The notes: generated by a model not told the origin, from the sequence alone. A DNA stretch of 64,000 bases from Novosphingobium sp. B 225 (GCF_002198665.1 NZ_MWLM01000072.1:119748-183747); one strand, 5' to 3'; numbered from the stretch's first letter, positions 9,385-18,510 are shown. Translations and numbers: made by a program.

Positions 9385-10914
9385 ATGACCGCCCCCACCC
9401 CCGACAAGCCGCAAGCCTCGCTTGCCTTTGTCCTGCTGCTGTCCGTGCTGGTGGTGGCAACTTGCGGGCTGATCTATGAATTGCTGGCGGGCACACTGGC
9501 ATCCTATCTGCTGGGAGACAGCGTAACCCAGTTTTCGACCGTGATCGGGGCCTATCTGTTCGCGATGGGCGTGGGATCGTGGCTGTCGCGCTATGTAAAG
9601 GGTGATGAACTCAGCATTTTCGTGCGGGTAGAAGTGCTGATCGCGCTGCTGGGCGGGTGGTCGGCGGCGGCGCTGTTCCTGCTGTTCCCGCTGGTTTCGG
9701 ATTTTCGCCTGGCGCTTTACGGCCTGGTCCTGGCGATCGGCGCGATGGTCGGGCTGGAAATCCCGCTGCTGATCCGCATTCTCCAGCACCGCTTTGCCTT
9801 TCGCGAGCTGGTGTCGAACGTGCTGACGTTTGACTATGTCGGCGCGCTGGTTGCCTCGGTGCTGTTCCCGCTGCTGCTGGTGCCGCAACTCGGCCTGATC
9901 CGCACCGGGTTTGTCTTTGGCCTCGCCAATATCTCGGTCGCGATCGCACTGCTGCTTATCCTGCCCCGCAGCCGCCGCAACGCTGCAGATCTGGCAGCCG
10001 CGCTGCTGGTCACCGCCAGCCTGATCGCGGGCCTGTTCCTGGCCGAACGGCTGCAGCGCTGGTCCGAAGTGGCGTTCTACCAGGAACCGGTGATCTATGC
10101 CCGCTCCACGCCCTATCAACGCATGGTCCTGACCCGCCGCAGCGGCGATATCCGGCTCTACCTCAACGGCAATCTGCAATTCTCCTCGCGCGATGAGTAT
10201 CGCTATCACGAGGCGCTGGTCTGGCCGGTGCTGGGGCGAGTGGCGAACCCGGCGCAAGTGCTGGTGCTGGGCGGCGGCGATGGCCTCGCCGCGCGCGAGA
10301 TTCTGCGGGACCGCCGGGTGCAGCGCGTCACTCTGGTCGATCTCGATCCCGAAATGACCCGGCTGTTCCGCGATACGCCGCAGCTGGCCGCGCTCAATGG
10401 CCATGCGCTCGCCTCTCCGCGCGTGTCGGTGCACAATGCCGATGCCTTTCGCTGGGTGAAGGAAGCGCGCGGGCAGTATGACGCGGTGATCGTCGATTTC
10501 CCTGACCCGACCGAGTTCTCGCTCGGCAAGCTCTATACCGAACATTTCTACCGCGAGGTGGCCCGCCTGCTCGCCCCTGGCGGGGTGATGACCGTGCAAA
10601 GCACCTCGCCGCTGATCGCCCCGCGCAGCTTCTGGACCGTCGCCACCACGCTGGAAGCCGCCGGGCTGTCCGCGCGCGGGTACCACGCCTATGTCCCCAG
10701 CTTTGGTGAATGGGGCTTTACCATGGCCGCGCACGGGGCGATCCCGCCGCTTGCCGCCCTGCCCCCCGGGCTGCGCTTTCTGACCCCGCAAAGCGAACCG
10801 CTGCTCTATCAGTTCCCGCCCGATATGGCCCGCCGCCCCACCCCGGTGAACCGGCTCGACAACCAGGCCCTGGTGCGCAGCTTTGCAGAGGAATGGGGCC
10901 CCTATGAAGGCTGA
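9385..10914 (+). CDS. Membrane-anchored spermidine synthase-like aminopropyltransferase
   Basis: A 509-residue two-part protein. Residues 1-215 form about seven transmembrane helices (for example LVVATCGLIYELLAGTLASY). Residues about 230-509 are a SpeE-type aminopropyltransferase with YQRMVLTRR, the nucleotide-binding LVLGGGDGLAAREIL, the acidic strand-end VTLVDLDPEM and the catalytic loop VIVDFPDP. The known reaction transfers aminopropyl from decarboxylated AdoMet to putrescine. The required donor could come from SpeD two genes downstream. It overlaps the following oxidase gene by 11 bases. The membrane fusion suggests the product is made at or for the membrane, which is inference. Confidence 0.9.
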   Translation: MTAPTPDKPQASLAFVLLLSVLVVATCGLIYELLAGTLASYLLGDSVTQFSTVIGAYLFAMGVGSWLSRYVKGDELSIFVRVEVLIALLGGWSAAALFLLFPLVSDFRLALYGLVLAIGAMVGLEIPLLIRILQHRFAFRELVSNVLTFDYVGALVASVLFPLLLVPQLGLIRTGFVFGLANISVAIALLLILPRSRRNAADLAAALLVTASLIAGLFLAERLQRWSEVAFYQEPVIYARSTPYQRMVLTRRSGDIRLYLNGNLQFSSRDEYRYHEALVWPVLGRVANPAQVLVLGGGDGLAAREILRDRRVQRVTLVDLDPEMTRLFRDTPQLAALNGHALASPRVSVHNADAFRWVKEARGQYDAVIVDFPDPTEFSLGKLYTEHFYREVARLLAPGGVMTVQSTSPLIAPRSFWTVATTLEAAGLSARGYHAYVPSFGEWGFTMAAHGAIPPLAALPPGLRFLTPQSEPLLYQFPPDMARRPTPVNRLDNQALVRSFAEEWGPYEG

Positions 10915-12523
10915 CCGCCGCGGCGTGCTGGCGGGTGGTTCGGCGCTGGCGGCTGCCGCGCTGCTGCCGCCGGGCTGCGCGTCGTCGCCGCCTTTCCCAG
11001 GCGCCCTGTCCGGCCCCGATATGGCGCGCGGCCACCGGCTGCGCGATGGCCGGTTTCCCGCGCCAGATGGCCCGGCAGAGGAGCGCGTCGGCATCGCTAT
11101 CGCCGGGGGCGGCATTGCCGGCCTTGCCGCCGGGTGGCGGCTGCTCGAAGCCGGCTTTACCGACTGGGTGCTGTACGAGCTGGAGGACGAGGCAGGCGGC
11201 AATGCCCGATCAGGCCGCAACGCCGTTTCCGCCTATCCGCTCGGCGCGCATTACCTGCCGGTTCCCAACCGCGAAGCGCGCGCGCTGCACCAGATGCTCG
11301 ATCAGTTCGGAATGGTCACCGGGCGTGACGCTGCGGGGGCACCGCGGTTCGATCCCACCCAGCTTTGCGCCGATCTGGAGGAACGCCTGCTGTGGCGCGG
11401 CAAGTGGCAGGAAGGGCTCTATCCCGCTGCCGGGCTTTCCGCTGATGATCAGCGCCAGCGCGACCGGTTCTTTGCCGAAATGGCCCATTTCCGCACTCTC
11501 ACCGGGGCCGATGGCCGCCCCGCCTTTGCCAGCCCCATGGCCTATTCCAGCCGCGACCCGGCGCTGATTGCGCTCGACCGGCAAAGCTTCGCCGCTTGGC
11601 TGGCGCAGCAAGGCTATACCTCGCCGCCGCTGCTGGCCCATCTGCGCTATGCCAGCCGCGACGATTACGGCAGCGAGCTCGACGCCATCTCGGCCTGGGC
11701 CGGCCTCCACTATTTTGCGGCCCGGCGCGGCTGGGCCGCCGATGGCCAGGGCGACAGCGAACTGACCTGGCCAGAGGGCAACGGGCGGCTGGCGGCGCTG
11801 CTGCGTAATTCGGTCAAGGGCCACATCCGCACCGCCAGCCCGGTCTTTGCCGCCCGGGCCGATGGCGCGGGTGCCGTGCTGGATCGCTGGGACCAGCAAG
11901 CGGGCCGCGCGATCCGCACCCGCGCCGATCTGGCAGTGCTGGCCATGCCGCATTTCGTAGCCCGCCGGATCGCCCCGGCGCTCGGCGCGGCGCCCGCGTT
12001 CAGCTATTCCCCCTGGGTCGTTGCCAATGTCACGGTCAATCGCCTGCCACGCGGCCCCGGCGTGCCGCTGGCCTGGGACAATGTTTCGGCCGGCAGCGAA
12101 TCGCTGGGTTATGTCGTCGCCACCCACCAGACCAGCAGCGCGGGCAATGGCCCCAGCGTTTTGACCTGGTACCTCCCGCTTTCGCGTGAGACGCCCAAGG
12201 CCGCACGCGAACTGCTACAAAGCCGCAGCCTGTCCGAATGGCAGGGCATCGTGCGCAACGATCTGCTGACCATGAACCCCGATCTGGACGGCGCGATTGA
12301 CCGGATCGATCTGTGGCGCTGGGGCCATGCGATGATCCGGCCCACTCCTGGATTCCTGAACGATCCCGCACGCCGCGCCGCGCAGTCGCTCAAACCGCCG
12401 CTGCTGCTGGCCCATTCGGACCTGTCGGGCCTCTCGCTGTTCGAGGAAGCCCACTATCGCGGGGTCGCCGCCGCCGAAGCCGCCTTGCGCGCGCTCGGCC
12501 ATTCGTTCACCAGCCTGCTCTGA
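10904..12523 (+). CDS. Exported flavin-dependent amine oxidase-like protein
   Basis: A 539-residue FAD protein. It opens with a twin-arginine-like DRRGVLAGG, a hydrophobic stretch and a lipobox-like LPPGC, so export as a lipoprotein is likely. The dinucleotide fold GIAIAGGGIAGLAAGWRLLE is followed by an amine-oxidoreductase body, and the C-terminal substrate/FAD part has DLSGLSLFEEAHYRG. The ATG at 10904 lies inside the end of the spermidine synthase gene. A frame opening at 10883 is longer but lacks a ribosome site. In this cluster a polyamine is a plausible substrate, though the sequence does not prove it. Confidence 0.82.
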   Translation: MKADRRGVLAGGSALAAAALLPPGCASSPPFPGALSGPDMARGHRLRDGRFPAPDGPAEERVGIAIAGGGIAGLAAGWRLLEAGFTDWVLYELEDEAGGNARSGRNAVSAYPLGAHYLPVPNREARALHQMLDQFGMVTGRDAAGAPRFDPTQLCADLEERLLWRGKWQEGLYPAAGLSADDQRQRDRFFAEMAHFRTLTGADGRPAFASPMAYSSRDPALIALDRQSFAAWLAQQGYTSPPLLAHLRYASRDDYGSELDAISAWAGLHYFAARRGWAADGQGDSELTWPEGNGRLAALLRNSVKGHIRTASPVFAARADGAGAVLDRWDQQAGRAIRTRADLAVLAMPHFVARRIAPALGAAPAFSYSPWVVANVTVNRLPRGPGVPLAWDNVSAGSESLGYVVATHQTSSAGNGPSVLTWYLPLSRETPKAARELLQSRSLSEWQGIVRNDLLTMNPDLDGAIDRIDLWRWGHAMIRPTPGFLNDPARRAAQSLKPPLLLAHSDLSGLSLFEEAHYRGVAAAEAALRALGHSFTSLL

Positions 12524-12525
12524 CG

Positions 12526-12879
12526 ATGACCACGCCGCCCCGCCCTCACGGAATCCACCTGATCGCCGATCTGGCCGCCACCAAGGGGCTGGACGATCCC
12601 GCTTTCGTCGAAGCCGTACTGCGCGAAGCCGCAGCCGCAGCGCGGGTGACGCTGATTGACCTGCGCCTGCATCACTTTGGCGAACACAGCGGGGTAACCG
12701 GGGTGGCGCTGCTGGCCGAATCGCACATTTCGATCCACACTTGGCCCGAACATGCCCTGGCGGCGGTCGATATCTTCACTTGCGGCGGCGAAGCCCGCCC
12801 CCAGGCCGCACTGGACCACATGATCCACCGCTTTGCCGCACATCTGCTGCGCATGGAACGGATTGACCGCCTGGCCTGA
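12526..12879 (+). CDS. speD: S-adenosylmethionine decarboxylase proenzyme
   Basis: A 117-residue prokaryotic AdoMet decarboxylase, which supplies the aminopropyl donor for spermidine synthesis. The self-processing site is AESHISIHTWPE: cleavage before Ser66 creates the pyruvoyl group. The catalytic cysteine is in DIFTCGG (residues 82-88). The length matches the short class 1B enzymes. The start ATG is two bases after the oxidase stop, so it is the last gene of the SPFH-to-speD operon. A frame open further upstream is only the shadow of the oxidase gene. Confidence 0.94.
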   Translation: MTTPPRPHGIHLIADLAATKGLDDPAFVEAVLREAAAAARVTLIDLRLHHFGEHSGVTGVALLAESHISIHTWPEHALAAVDIFTCGGEARPQAALDHMIHRFAAHLLRMERIDRLA

Positions 12880-12990
12880 TCGGCCCTGCCCCCACCTTTT
12901 CCGCACAAAGTGCCCGGCCCTGCCGCTTCCAGATTGACGAAGCCCCATGCTTGGTGGCAAGGGCGCAACGCCGATCAGCCATGCTGAATC

Positions 12991-13064
12991 GCGGGTGTAG
13001 CTCAATGGTAGAGCAGAAGCTTCCCAAGCTTACGACGAGGGTTCGATTCCCTTCACCCGCTCCA
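12991..13064 (+). tRNA. tRNA-Gly (CCC anticodon)
   Basis: A 74-base tRNA with acceptor stem GCGGGTG paired to CACCCGC, D-arm GCTCAATGGTAGAGC, anticodon loop TTCCCAA (anticodon CCC) and T-arm with GTTCGATTC. The CCA is encoded. The 3' end is reused as the attachment site of island 1, and the integrase begins about 200 bases downstream, the usual arrangement for DUF4102 integrases. Confidence 0.96.
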
Positions 13065-13067
13065 GCG
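13047..13067 (+). other. Island 1 left attachment site
   Basis: The tRNA-Gly 3' segment TTCCCTTCACCCGCTCCA plus GCG. It recurs at 26347 with one C missing. This copy rebuilds a functional tRNA end. Confidence 0.8.
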
Positions 13068-13174
13068 CTCCCTTCCCAAAACATCCCGGAAATGCTACAA
13101 AACCCTTGGAAATCCTAGGGTTTTCATAACGCATTTGTCCCGCTTACGCCCGCCTTTTCTCGCCAAATCTCGCG

Positions 13175-13242
13175 AATCTGGGGGCCATTTTGGGGGCCAC
13201 ATGGGTTTGGTCAATTCGAGTGGCCCCCCGTCTGGGGGCCAC
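13175..13242. repeat. Putative integrase arm sites, island 1 left
   Basis: Two tandem copies of TGGGGGCCA start at 13179 and 13191 (12-base period). A perfect inverted repeat with arms GTGGCCCCC and GGGGGCCAC follows at 13220-13242. The tandem pair recurs at the right end of the island. The position between att and the int gene suggests arm-type binding sites and autoregulation of int. Confidence 0.6.
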
Positions 13243-13265
13243 TTGGGATGGAAGAGATTGAAATT

Positions 13266-14474
13266 ATGGCACTTACTGATGTCGCCGTCCGCAATGCTAG
13301 GCCGGGACCGAAGCCCTACAAAATGGGCGATTCCCACGGCCTGTTCCTGCTCGTTCAGCCAACCGGCGGAAAACTCTGGCGGTTCAAGTACCGGGCCGAC
13401 GGGCGCGAGAAGAAGCTGGCGATTGGACCTTACCCTGAAATCGGTCTGGGCGAGGCTCGCAGGCGGCGCGATGAGGCCCGCGAGGCGATGACCTTTGGCA
13501 AAGATCCGGCACGCGAAAAGCAGCGTGAAAAGATTAGGTCGAAGATAGAGGCCGAAAACACATTTGCCGCGATCACTGCCGAATTCTGCGAGAAGCGAAG
13601 GAGGGACGGCCAACGCGCCTGGGCACCGGCCACCGCCAAGCGTTGCGAATACCTTCTGTCGATCCTGTGCGGTTCAATCGGTACCATGTCGATCGCCGAG
13701 ATTGAGCCGGCTGATGTGCTGGTCGCGGTTCGTCGGATCGAAGTCAAAGGCAAACTCGAAAGCGCCCGGCGCACGCTCCAGCTGGCAGGCTCTGTGTTCC
13801 GCTATGCGGTCGCCACGGCACGCCTCAAGTCCGACCCAACGCGTGACCTCAAGGGGGCGCTGACAAGCCCCACTGTCACGCATTACGGGGCGGTTATCGA
13901 CCCCGCGGGGGTGGGCGAGCTGCTCAGGTCAATCGATGGCTACGAGGGGCAGCCGATCACCAAATTCGCCATGCAGCTTGCGCCGCATGTGTTCGTCCGA
14001 CCTGGTGAACTTCGGCATGCGGAATGGTCGGAAATCGATCTGGAAGGGGCGCTGTGGACGATCCCGGCGAGCAAGACCAAGATGCGCAAGGAACATGTCG
14101 TCCCACTCTCGCGCCAGGCCATTGCGATCCTGAAGAGCGCACATTCGCTGACCGGCCCAAGCGGCTATGTCTTCCCCTCCGTCCGCACCCGCCGACGCCC
14201 CATGAGCGACAACACGATCAACGCCGGGCTGCGCCGCCTGGGCTATGCGACCGACGAAATGACCGCCCACGGCTTCCGTGCAATGGCATCCACACTGCTC
14301 AACGAAAGCGGCAAATGGAACCCCGATGCCATCGAACGCGCATTGGCTCACGGCGACACCGACAAGGTACGCGCGGCGTACCATCGTGGCGCTCATTGGA
14401 AGGAGCGCGTGGCCATGGCGCAGTGGTGGAGTGACTACCTCGATCAGCTGAGATTGGGTGCAAAATCTGCCTGA
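13266..14474 (+). CDS. int: Tyrosine integrase, DUF4102/P4 family
   Basis: A 402-residue integrase. The N-terminal DUF4102 arm-binding domain is at residues 1-90 (MALTDVAVRNARPGPKPYKM), the core-binding domain about 100-190, and the catalytic domain after that. The catalytic set appears complete: R245 in FVRPGE, the lysine region IPASKTKMRKEH, H335 and R338 in AHGFR, H362, and nucleophile Y372 in RAAYHRG. The start at 13266 aligns with the family N-terminus. A longer reading begins at 13248. It is the site-specific recombinase of island 1 and should act on the tRNA-Gly 3' end. Confidence 0.93.
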   Translation: MALTDVAVRNARPGPKPYKMGDSHGLFLLVQPTGGKLWRFKYRADGREKKLAIGPYPEIGLGEARRRRDEAREAMTFGKDPAREKQREKIRSKIEAENTFAAITAEFCEKRRRDGQRAWAPATAKRCEYLLSILCGSIGTMSIAEIEPADVLVAVRRIEVKGKLESARRTLQLAGSVFRYAVATARLKSDPTRDLKGALTSPTVTHYGAVIDPAGVGELLRSIDGYEGQPITKFAMQLAPHVFVRPGELRHAEWSEIDLEGALWTIPASKTKMRKEHVVPLSRQAIAILKSAHSLTGPSGYVFPSVRTRRRPMSDNTINAGLRRLGYATDEMTAHGFRAMASTLLNESGKWNPDAIERALAHGDTDKVRAAYHRGAHWKERVAMAQWWSDYLDQLRLGAKSA

Positions 14475-14972
14475 CATGCGCTTCGGTGGGTTGCAGGTAT
14501 AAGATCTGACCGCAAATCGCTGGCCAGGCGTTCCCTCTCCAGCCATCCTATTGGTTTAATTGAAGTTTATTACACATCTCGCCGAAATGTGATTTGCGAT
14601 TTGCGGGTGAATTGCATTGACACTTACTCAAAATTGGCCATAATATGTTGTAATAACAATACGTTACTTATAGCAGTCCACTGCGTACGGTGTGCTTGTA
14701 AACCAACTCGGAATTTGGGCTCGGCGCATTGTCTCTAAGTTTGTGGAAGGGATGAAAGTTCGACCTAGTGGAGCCACAGCCCAGCGGCGTTTGAGACTGT
14801 CCTATCGCGCGAACATTGCAGCCGTTCGCTGTGCCGAACCCGGTCACCAAAACCGGTCGTTCGTTCAGCAGGTTAGTAAACTCCAGAATTGAGCGGTCTT
14901 AGCGGCGTCCAGCGCCAGCCTGTTCGCCCACTATGTTGGGGAAAGCGGTCGAAAATTCTCTGATCTGGCCAT
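14475..14972. other. AT-rich gap downstream of int
   Basis: About 500 bases with no convincing gene. Bases 14560-14680 are noticeably AT-rich against the GC-rich surroundings and hold a strong promoter match, listed separately. A 66-codon frame at 14692-14892 lies downstream of it but shows no recognisable protein features. Confidence 0.5.
14617..14646 (+). promoter_or_regulatory. Near-consensus sigma-70 promoter without clear gene
   Basis: TTGACA at 14617-14622 and TAATAT at 14641-14646 are separated by 18 bases, very close to the housekeeping consensus. Transcription would run rightward into a region with no recognised gene and toward the 3' end of the oppositely oriented iron alcohol dehydrogenase gene. 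It may drive a small RNA or an antisense transcript. Confidence 0.6.
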
Positions 14973-16205
14973 TCAAACCAAAGGCGCAGAATAGGTACTT
15001 TCAGCCAGGCGCAGCACCGCGCGGAGATCATCCGTCGATGTGATAGGCCGGAGGTTGTTCCGGGTGACTTGGGGATGATCAAGGGCCGGCTGGATGAAGG
15101 ACTCAACCTGCTCAGCGCTCAATCCCAGGTCCTGCAGACTGCGCGGCAAGCCCAGATCGGCCAGCAAACCATCCAACACATCGGCAAACGAACCAGAGCG
15201 CCCCAGCAGACGCAGCATATTACCGTGCTGGACTGCGGCGTGATGTTCAGACCAGCGGGCCTGGGCCAGCATCAGGACGCAGGCGGCTTCGCTGTGCGGC
15301 ACGTTCGCCAGCGGGCCGACGATATGGACCATCCAGTGGCTGAAGCCGTGCGGTACGGACAACTGCCCCATCCCTGTGTACCAAGTTGCCAGCTGGCAGT
15401 TCGAAAAGGCTTCCAGGTCTGCGCTGTCTCTAAGCCGCGGCAGGTTCTCGATGAAGAGCTGAATGGCCTTTTCCGCCATCAGACTGGCAAAGGGATGCGG
15501 CTGGGTGGAGCAGGCCGTGTTGATGGCATGGTCCAGCCCGCGAATGCCTGTCGCAAACAGCAGCGACAGCGGCGTGCGCGCCAGCAATTCCGGGTCATAG
15601 ACAATTCCGCGCGGAGACCCGTCCGTCGTCAGAAACCGTGCCTTCAGGTGGGATTGTTCGTCCACCGGCGTAGAGACCGGCGTCCATTCCGAAGTGGCAA
15701 GAGTCGTCGGGATCGCGATCTGACGGATCCGGGGCGCAGTGCGCGTGGCAGCAATCACTTCGGTTCCATCGGCCGACATCTTCATTTGCAGCTGGAGCAA
15801 GTCGCTGCGGTCAAACACCTGTTCGGAGATGCACAGCTGCATGGTCTTGACCATGTCCATCACCGACCCGCCACCCACCGAGACGATCACATCGGCACCA
15901 AGAGCCTGCGCCTCAACCGCGGCGGCCAGGACATTGGACAACGGCGAATGCTCGCCAACCGCATCGGTGATGCCAACGCAGCGCTCGCCGAGCGCGGATG
16001 CAAGCCCGCTGATCACATCCGTTCGGGTGTTGAGTGTCCGAGAACAGACAATGTAGGCGCGGCGGTAGCCGAACCGGTCCATTAGGTCAGGTACACCCTC
16101 ATGCGCTGGCGTACGGTGCAGGATCTGTTCATGGCCCGAGAAGCGATAGCGCGTGCCTTCCCGGTGGGCATCGCTGGCCTTCCCGGCAACAGGCAGGTCG
16201 GACAT
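14973..16205 (-). CDS. Iron-containing alcohol dehydrogenase / maleylacetate reductase-like
   Basis: A 410-residue group III dehydrogenase. The NAD-binding GGGSVMDMVKT is near residue 110. The iron-binding region follows, with LDHAINTACSTQPHP and SVPHGFSHWMVHIVG, which supply the conserved histidines. The family covers alcohol dehydrogenases and maleylacetate reductases of ring-cleavage pathways. The latter would fit the dioxygenase-like neighbours. Its ATG at 16205 overlaps the stop of the membrane-protein gene upstream, so it is the last gene of the TetR-headed operon. The substrate is not deducible. Confidence 0.87.
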   Translation of the reverse strand: MSDLPVAGKASDAHREGTRYRFSGHEQILHRTPAHEGVPDLMDRFGYRRAYIVCSRTLNTRTDVISGLASALGERCVGITDAVGEHSPLSNVLAAAVEAQALGADVIVSVGGGSVMDMVKTMQLCISEQVFDRSDLLQLQMKMSADGTEVIAATRTAPRIRQIAIPTTLATSEWTPVSTPVDEQSHLKARFLTTDGSPRGIVYDPELLARTPLSLLFATGIRGLDHAINTACSTQPHPFASLMAEKAIQLFIENLPRLRDSADLEAFSNCQLATWYTGMGQLSVPHGFSHWMVHIVGPLANVPHSEAACVLMLAQARWSEHHAAVQHGNMLRLLGRSGSFADVLDGLLADLGLPRSLQDLGLSAEQVESFIQPALDHPQVTRNNLRPITSTDDLRAVLRLAESTYSAPLV

Positions 16206-16528
16206 CACTTGGTATCGCGCCAGGCATACTTGCCGAAGTGGAGTGCAACGAACACGCCGGTCGACAGCGCGCCGAGGATGGCGGCAACGAAGCCCCCGTT
16301 CATGCCGATGGCGATCGGTGCCTTCTCGACCAGGACCAGGCCCGCGACGACATTGAACAGGCCCCAGAACACATTCACCAGCGCCGAGGAATGACCGATG
16401 GTGGGCGGGCTGGCGAAGGGCGAGGGGAGCGTACGGCCCTGCAGGCCGGCCGCGAGGTGCGGGATGGCGTTGCAGAGGAACATGCCGGCGAAATACTGCA
16501 TGACGAGAATCTGGGTGCTGGCTTCCAT
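16205..16528 (-). CDS. Small membrane protein, copy 1
   Basis: A 107-residue protein with three hydrophobic helices. It is a paralogue of the gene at 18190-18510: both share FAGxFLCNxxPHLxAGLQGR near the N-terminus and NVFWGLFN in the middle. An AAGGA ribosome site precedes the ATG. Each copy lies directly downstream of a homogentisate-dioxygenase-like gene, so a dioxygenase/membrane-protein pair was duplicated. The conserved CN-PHL motif in a membrane setting could be functional. No named family is recognised. Confidence 0.75.
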   Translation of the reverse strand: MEASTQILVMQYFAGMFLCNAIPHLAAGLQGRTLPSPFASPPTIGHSSALVNVFWGLFNVVAGLVLVEKAPIAIGMNGGFVAAILGALSTGVFVALHFGKYAWRDTK

Positions 16529-16576
16529 GGGATAAATCCTTCTTGAGCGGTTTGAGTCTTAAAGAGAACGTGCGGA

Positions 16577-18163
16577 TCAGGTGACCCCGGCGACGGCGAG
16601 TGCGGCCTGGGCGACCTCCATATCCTGGCTGTAATGGCCGCCGCTGATGCCAATGGCGCCAACCAAGGCGTCATCGACCGTCACCGGATAGCCGCCACCA
16701 AACACCACCATGCGCGGGGTGTGGACAAAGCCCGCCGCCAATGGCGGGTCGTTCTTGATGAACTCGTGCAACCCGTGGGTGGGCATGCCGGTGGCCGCCG
16801 AAGTGTACGCCTTGTCCTGGGCGATACCGACGCTGAGCAGTGAGGCATGGTCCATGCGCTGGAACAGCACCATGTTGCCCGCGCTGTCGCAGATCGAGAT
16901 CGACATCGGAACGCCCATGTCCCGCGCCTTGGCGACGGCACCGGCCATCAGCCTAGTGGCCAGTTCAGCGGAGAGGTTCTGCTTGTTGAGCAGCAGCTCT
17001 GCAGTGGCAGGGGCTGCCACTTCGCCTTCCTCTGCCGGAACGCTGGCGGCCATTGCCGGCTGGCTTTCGCCATCCTGCGGGACCGTCAAAGGATCGCGCA
17101 CGTTGAGCATGATTAGGCTGCATTGGTGGACTGCGCCGCTGGCGGCCCCGTCCTGGAACAGGTGCAGCAACTGCGGTCCCGGGCCGTGGGTCACGCCGCG
17201 CGGGTCCAGGGTCAGCAGGCCGGTTTCGAGGCCGAGCGGCTGTGCGTCCGGGTGCCCATCGTGCACGAACAGCACCTGGTCGAACTCCACGCTGTCGCGG
17301 AACGAGGGCATTTTCAGGGCGCCGGCATCGGTCGGGCCGGGCGTCGGCATGGCCGTGCAGATATGGAACCGGTCGCTCAGAAAGGTGATGTGGCCGCTGG
17401 GCACCACTTCGGCGCGGTGCGATGAGATCGAGCGAATATCGCGAACATTCAGGCGGATGGGGTAGAGATCGCCCTGCCAACCCTCGGCATCGAGGGGGTT
17501 GAACGGGTATTCCATGCTCGACAGCTTGCCGCCGTGCTTGATGCGCACCTTGGTCGGGCGATCGGACTTCTGGGCAACGAACGCCTCATCGATAGCGGGT
17601 ACGTCGAACACTCCGGCGTCAAACGGCAGGTGGCGGCCGAGCATCGAATCTTCTGGCAGCCGGTAGGGCGCGTCGGTGGATTCGATCAGCAGGACTTCCA
17701 CGCCCTTACCCACTTCGATCCGCCACAGTGTGCCGCGCGGCAGGATGAAGTAATCGCCCTTGGCCAGGCTGATATGTCCGAAGTCGCAAAACAGTTCGCA
17801 TTCGCCCGCATGGACGAAAAGCAGTTCATCGCCATCGGCATTGCGCACCAGATGATCCATCTCGCTGCTGCACTTCCAGAAGCGGATGCGCACGCTGGCG
17901 TTGCTCGCGAGCTCGCGGGCATCCCACGGTGAGGTGCTGCTGGGGATGCCATTGCGGGTATCGAAACGGTGTGGTTGGGGCCCCTGCGCGTCGATGCTGC
18001 TCCAGGCAGTTGGCGGGTTGCGATGATAGAAATTGGTGGAGGCGCCGAAAAAGGCGTTGCGGGCCAGCTCGCGCTCCCACAGGCCTTCGGGAACGTCGGC
18101 GTGAGCCTGGCGCGGTGCGATACCGCGCGACAGCGGGGCCTTGAAATTCCACTTCTTGCTCAC
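16577..18163 (-). CDS. Homogentisate-dioxygenase-like cupin fused to GlcG/HbpS domain
   Basis: A 528-residue fusion. Residues 1-365 match the homogentisate 1,2-dioxygenase fold, with DHLVRNADGDELLFVHAG and GDYFILPRGTLWRIE in the first cupin. Residues 366-390 are a linker. Residues 392-528 are a GlcG/HbpS/PduO-C type domain (LATRLMAGAVAKARDMG, SICDSAGNMVLFQRMDHA, GGYPVTVDDALVGAIGISGG). Against the paralogue at 18555, the metal-site His is Arg289 and the Glu is Gln296; only H326 (THGP) remains. Iron catalysis is therefore doubtful. The GTG start at 18163 has an AGGAGG site seven bases upstream. The GlcG-type domain may bind haem or a cofactor. Confidence 0.85.
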   Translation of the reverse strand: MSKKWNFKAPLSRGIAPRQAHADVPEGLWERELARNAFFGASTNFYHRNPPTAWSSIDAQGPQPHRFDTRNGIPSSTSPWDARELASNASVRIRFWKCSSEMDHLVRNADGDELLFVHAGECELFCDFGHISLAKGDYFILPRGTLWRIEVGKGVEVLLIESTDAPYRLPEDSMLGRHLPFDAGVFDVPAIDEAFVAQKSDRPTKVRIKHGGKLSSMEYPFNPLDAEGWQGDLYPIRLNVRDIRSISSHRAEVVPSGHITFLSDRFHICTAMPTPGPTDAGALKMPSFRDSVEFDQVLFVHDGHPDAQPLGLETGLLTLDPRGVTHGPGPQLLHLFQDGAASGAVHQCSLIMLNVRDPLTVPQDGESQPAMAASVPAEEGEVAAPATAELLLNKQNLSAELATRLMAGAVAKARDMGVPMSISICDSAGNMVLFQRMDHASLLSVGIAQDKAYTSAATGMPTHGLHEFIKNDPPLAAGFVHTPRMVVFGGGYPVTVDDALVGAIGISGGHYSQDMEVAQAALAVAGVT

Positions 18164-18189
18164 TTGCGTCCTCCTGTTTTCGCGCCTGT

Positions 18190-18510
18190 TCAGCGACCGC
18201 CCGCAGTGACCCTGCCGAAGTGCCTGGCAATGAAGATTCCTGTACCGACAGCACCAAGCAGGGCGCTGATGCAGCCGACATTGAGGCCAACCGTAAGCGG
18301 GGCCGCGCTGACGAGGAGTAGGCCGACCACGGCGTTGAACAGACCCCAGAAGACGTTGGTCAGTGCCGAGGAGTAGCCGATGGTCGCGGGGATGGAGAAA
18401 GGCGTGGGGAACTTGCGGCCCTGCAGTCCTGCCACCAGGTGCGGAACGCTGTTGCACAGGAAAGCGCCGGCAAAGAACTGCTGCACCAGATTGAGGTATT
18501 GGGTATCCAT
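18190..18510 (-). CDS. Small membrane protein, copy 2
   Basis: A 106-residue three-helix membrane protein, paralogous to the gene at 16205-16528. Shared blocks are FAGAFLCNSVPHLVAGLQGR (residues about 13-32) and SSALTNVFWGLFNAVVGLLL. It lies between the two dioxygenase-like genes in the same operon. Function is unknown. Strict pairing with the cupin genes suggests a membrane partner, for example for uptake of the hydrophobic substrate, which is inference. Confidence 0.75.
   Translation of the reverse strand: MDTQYLNLVQQFFAGAFLCNSVPHLVAGLQGRKFPTPFSIPATIGYSSALTNVFWGLFNAVVGLLLVSAAPLTVGLNVGCISALLGAVGTGIFIARHFGRVTAGGR

Noticed and set aside
9046-11220. Minus-strand open frame of more than 700 codons
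   Set aside because: It is antisense to DUF350, the spermidine synthase and the start of the oxidase. Composition is typical of a shadow frame.
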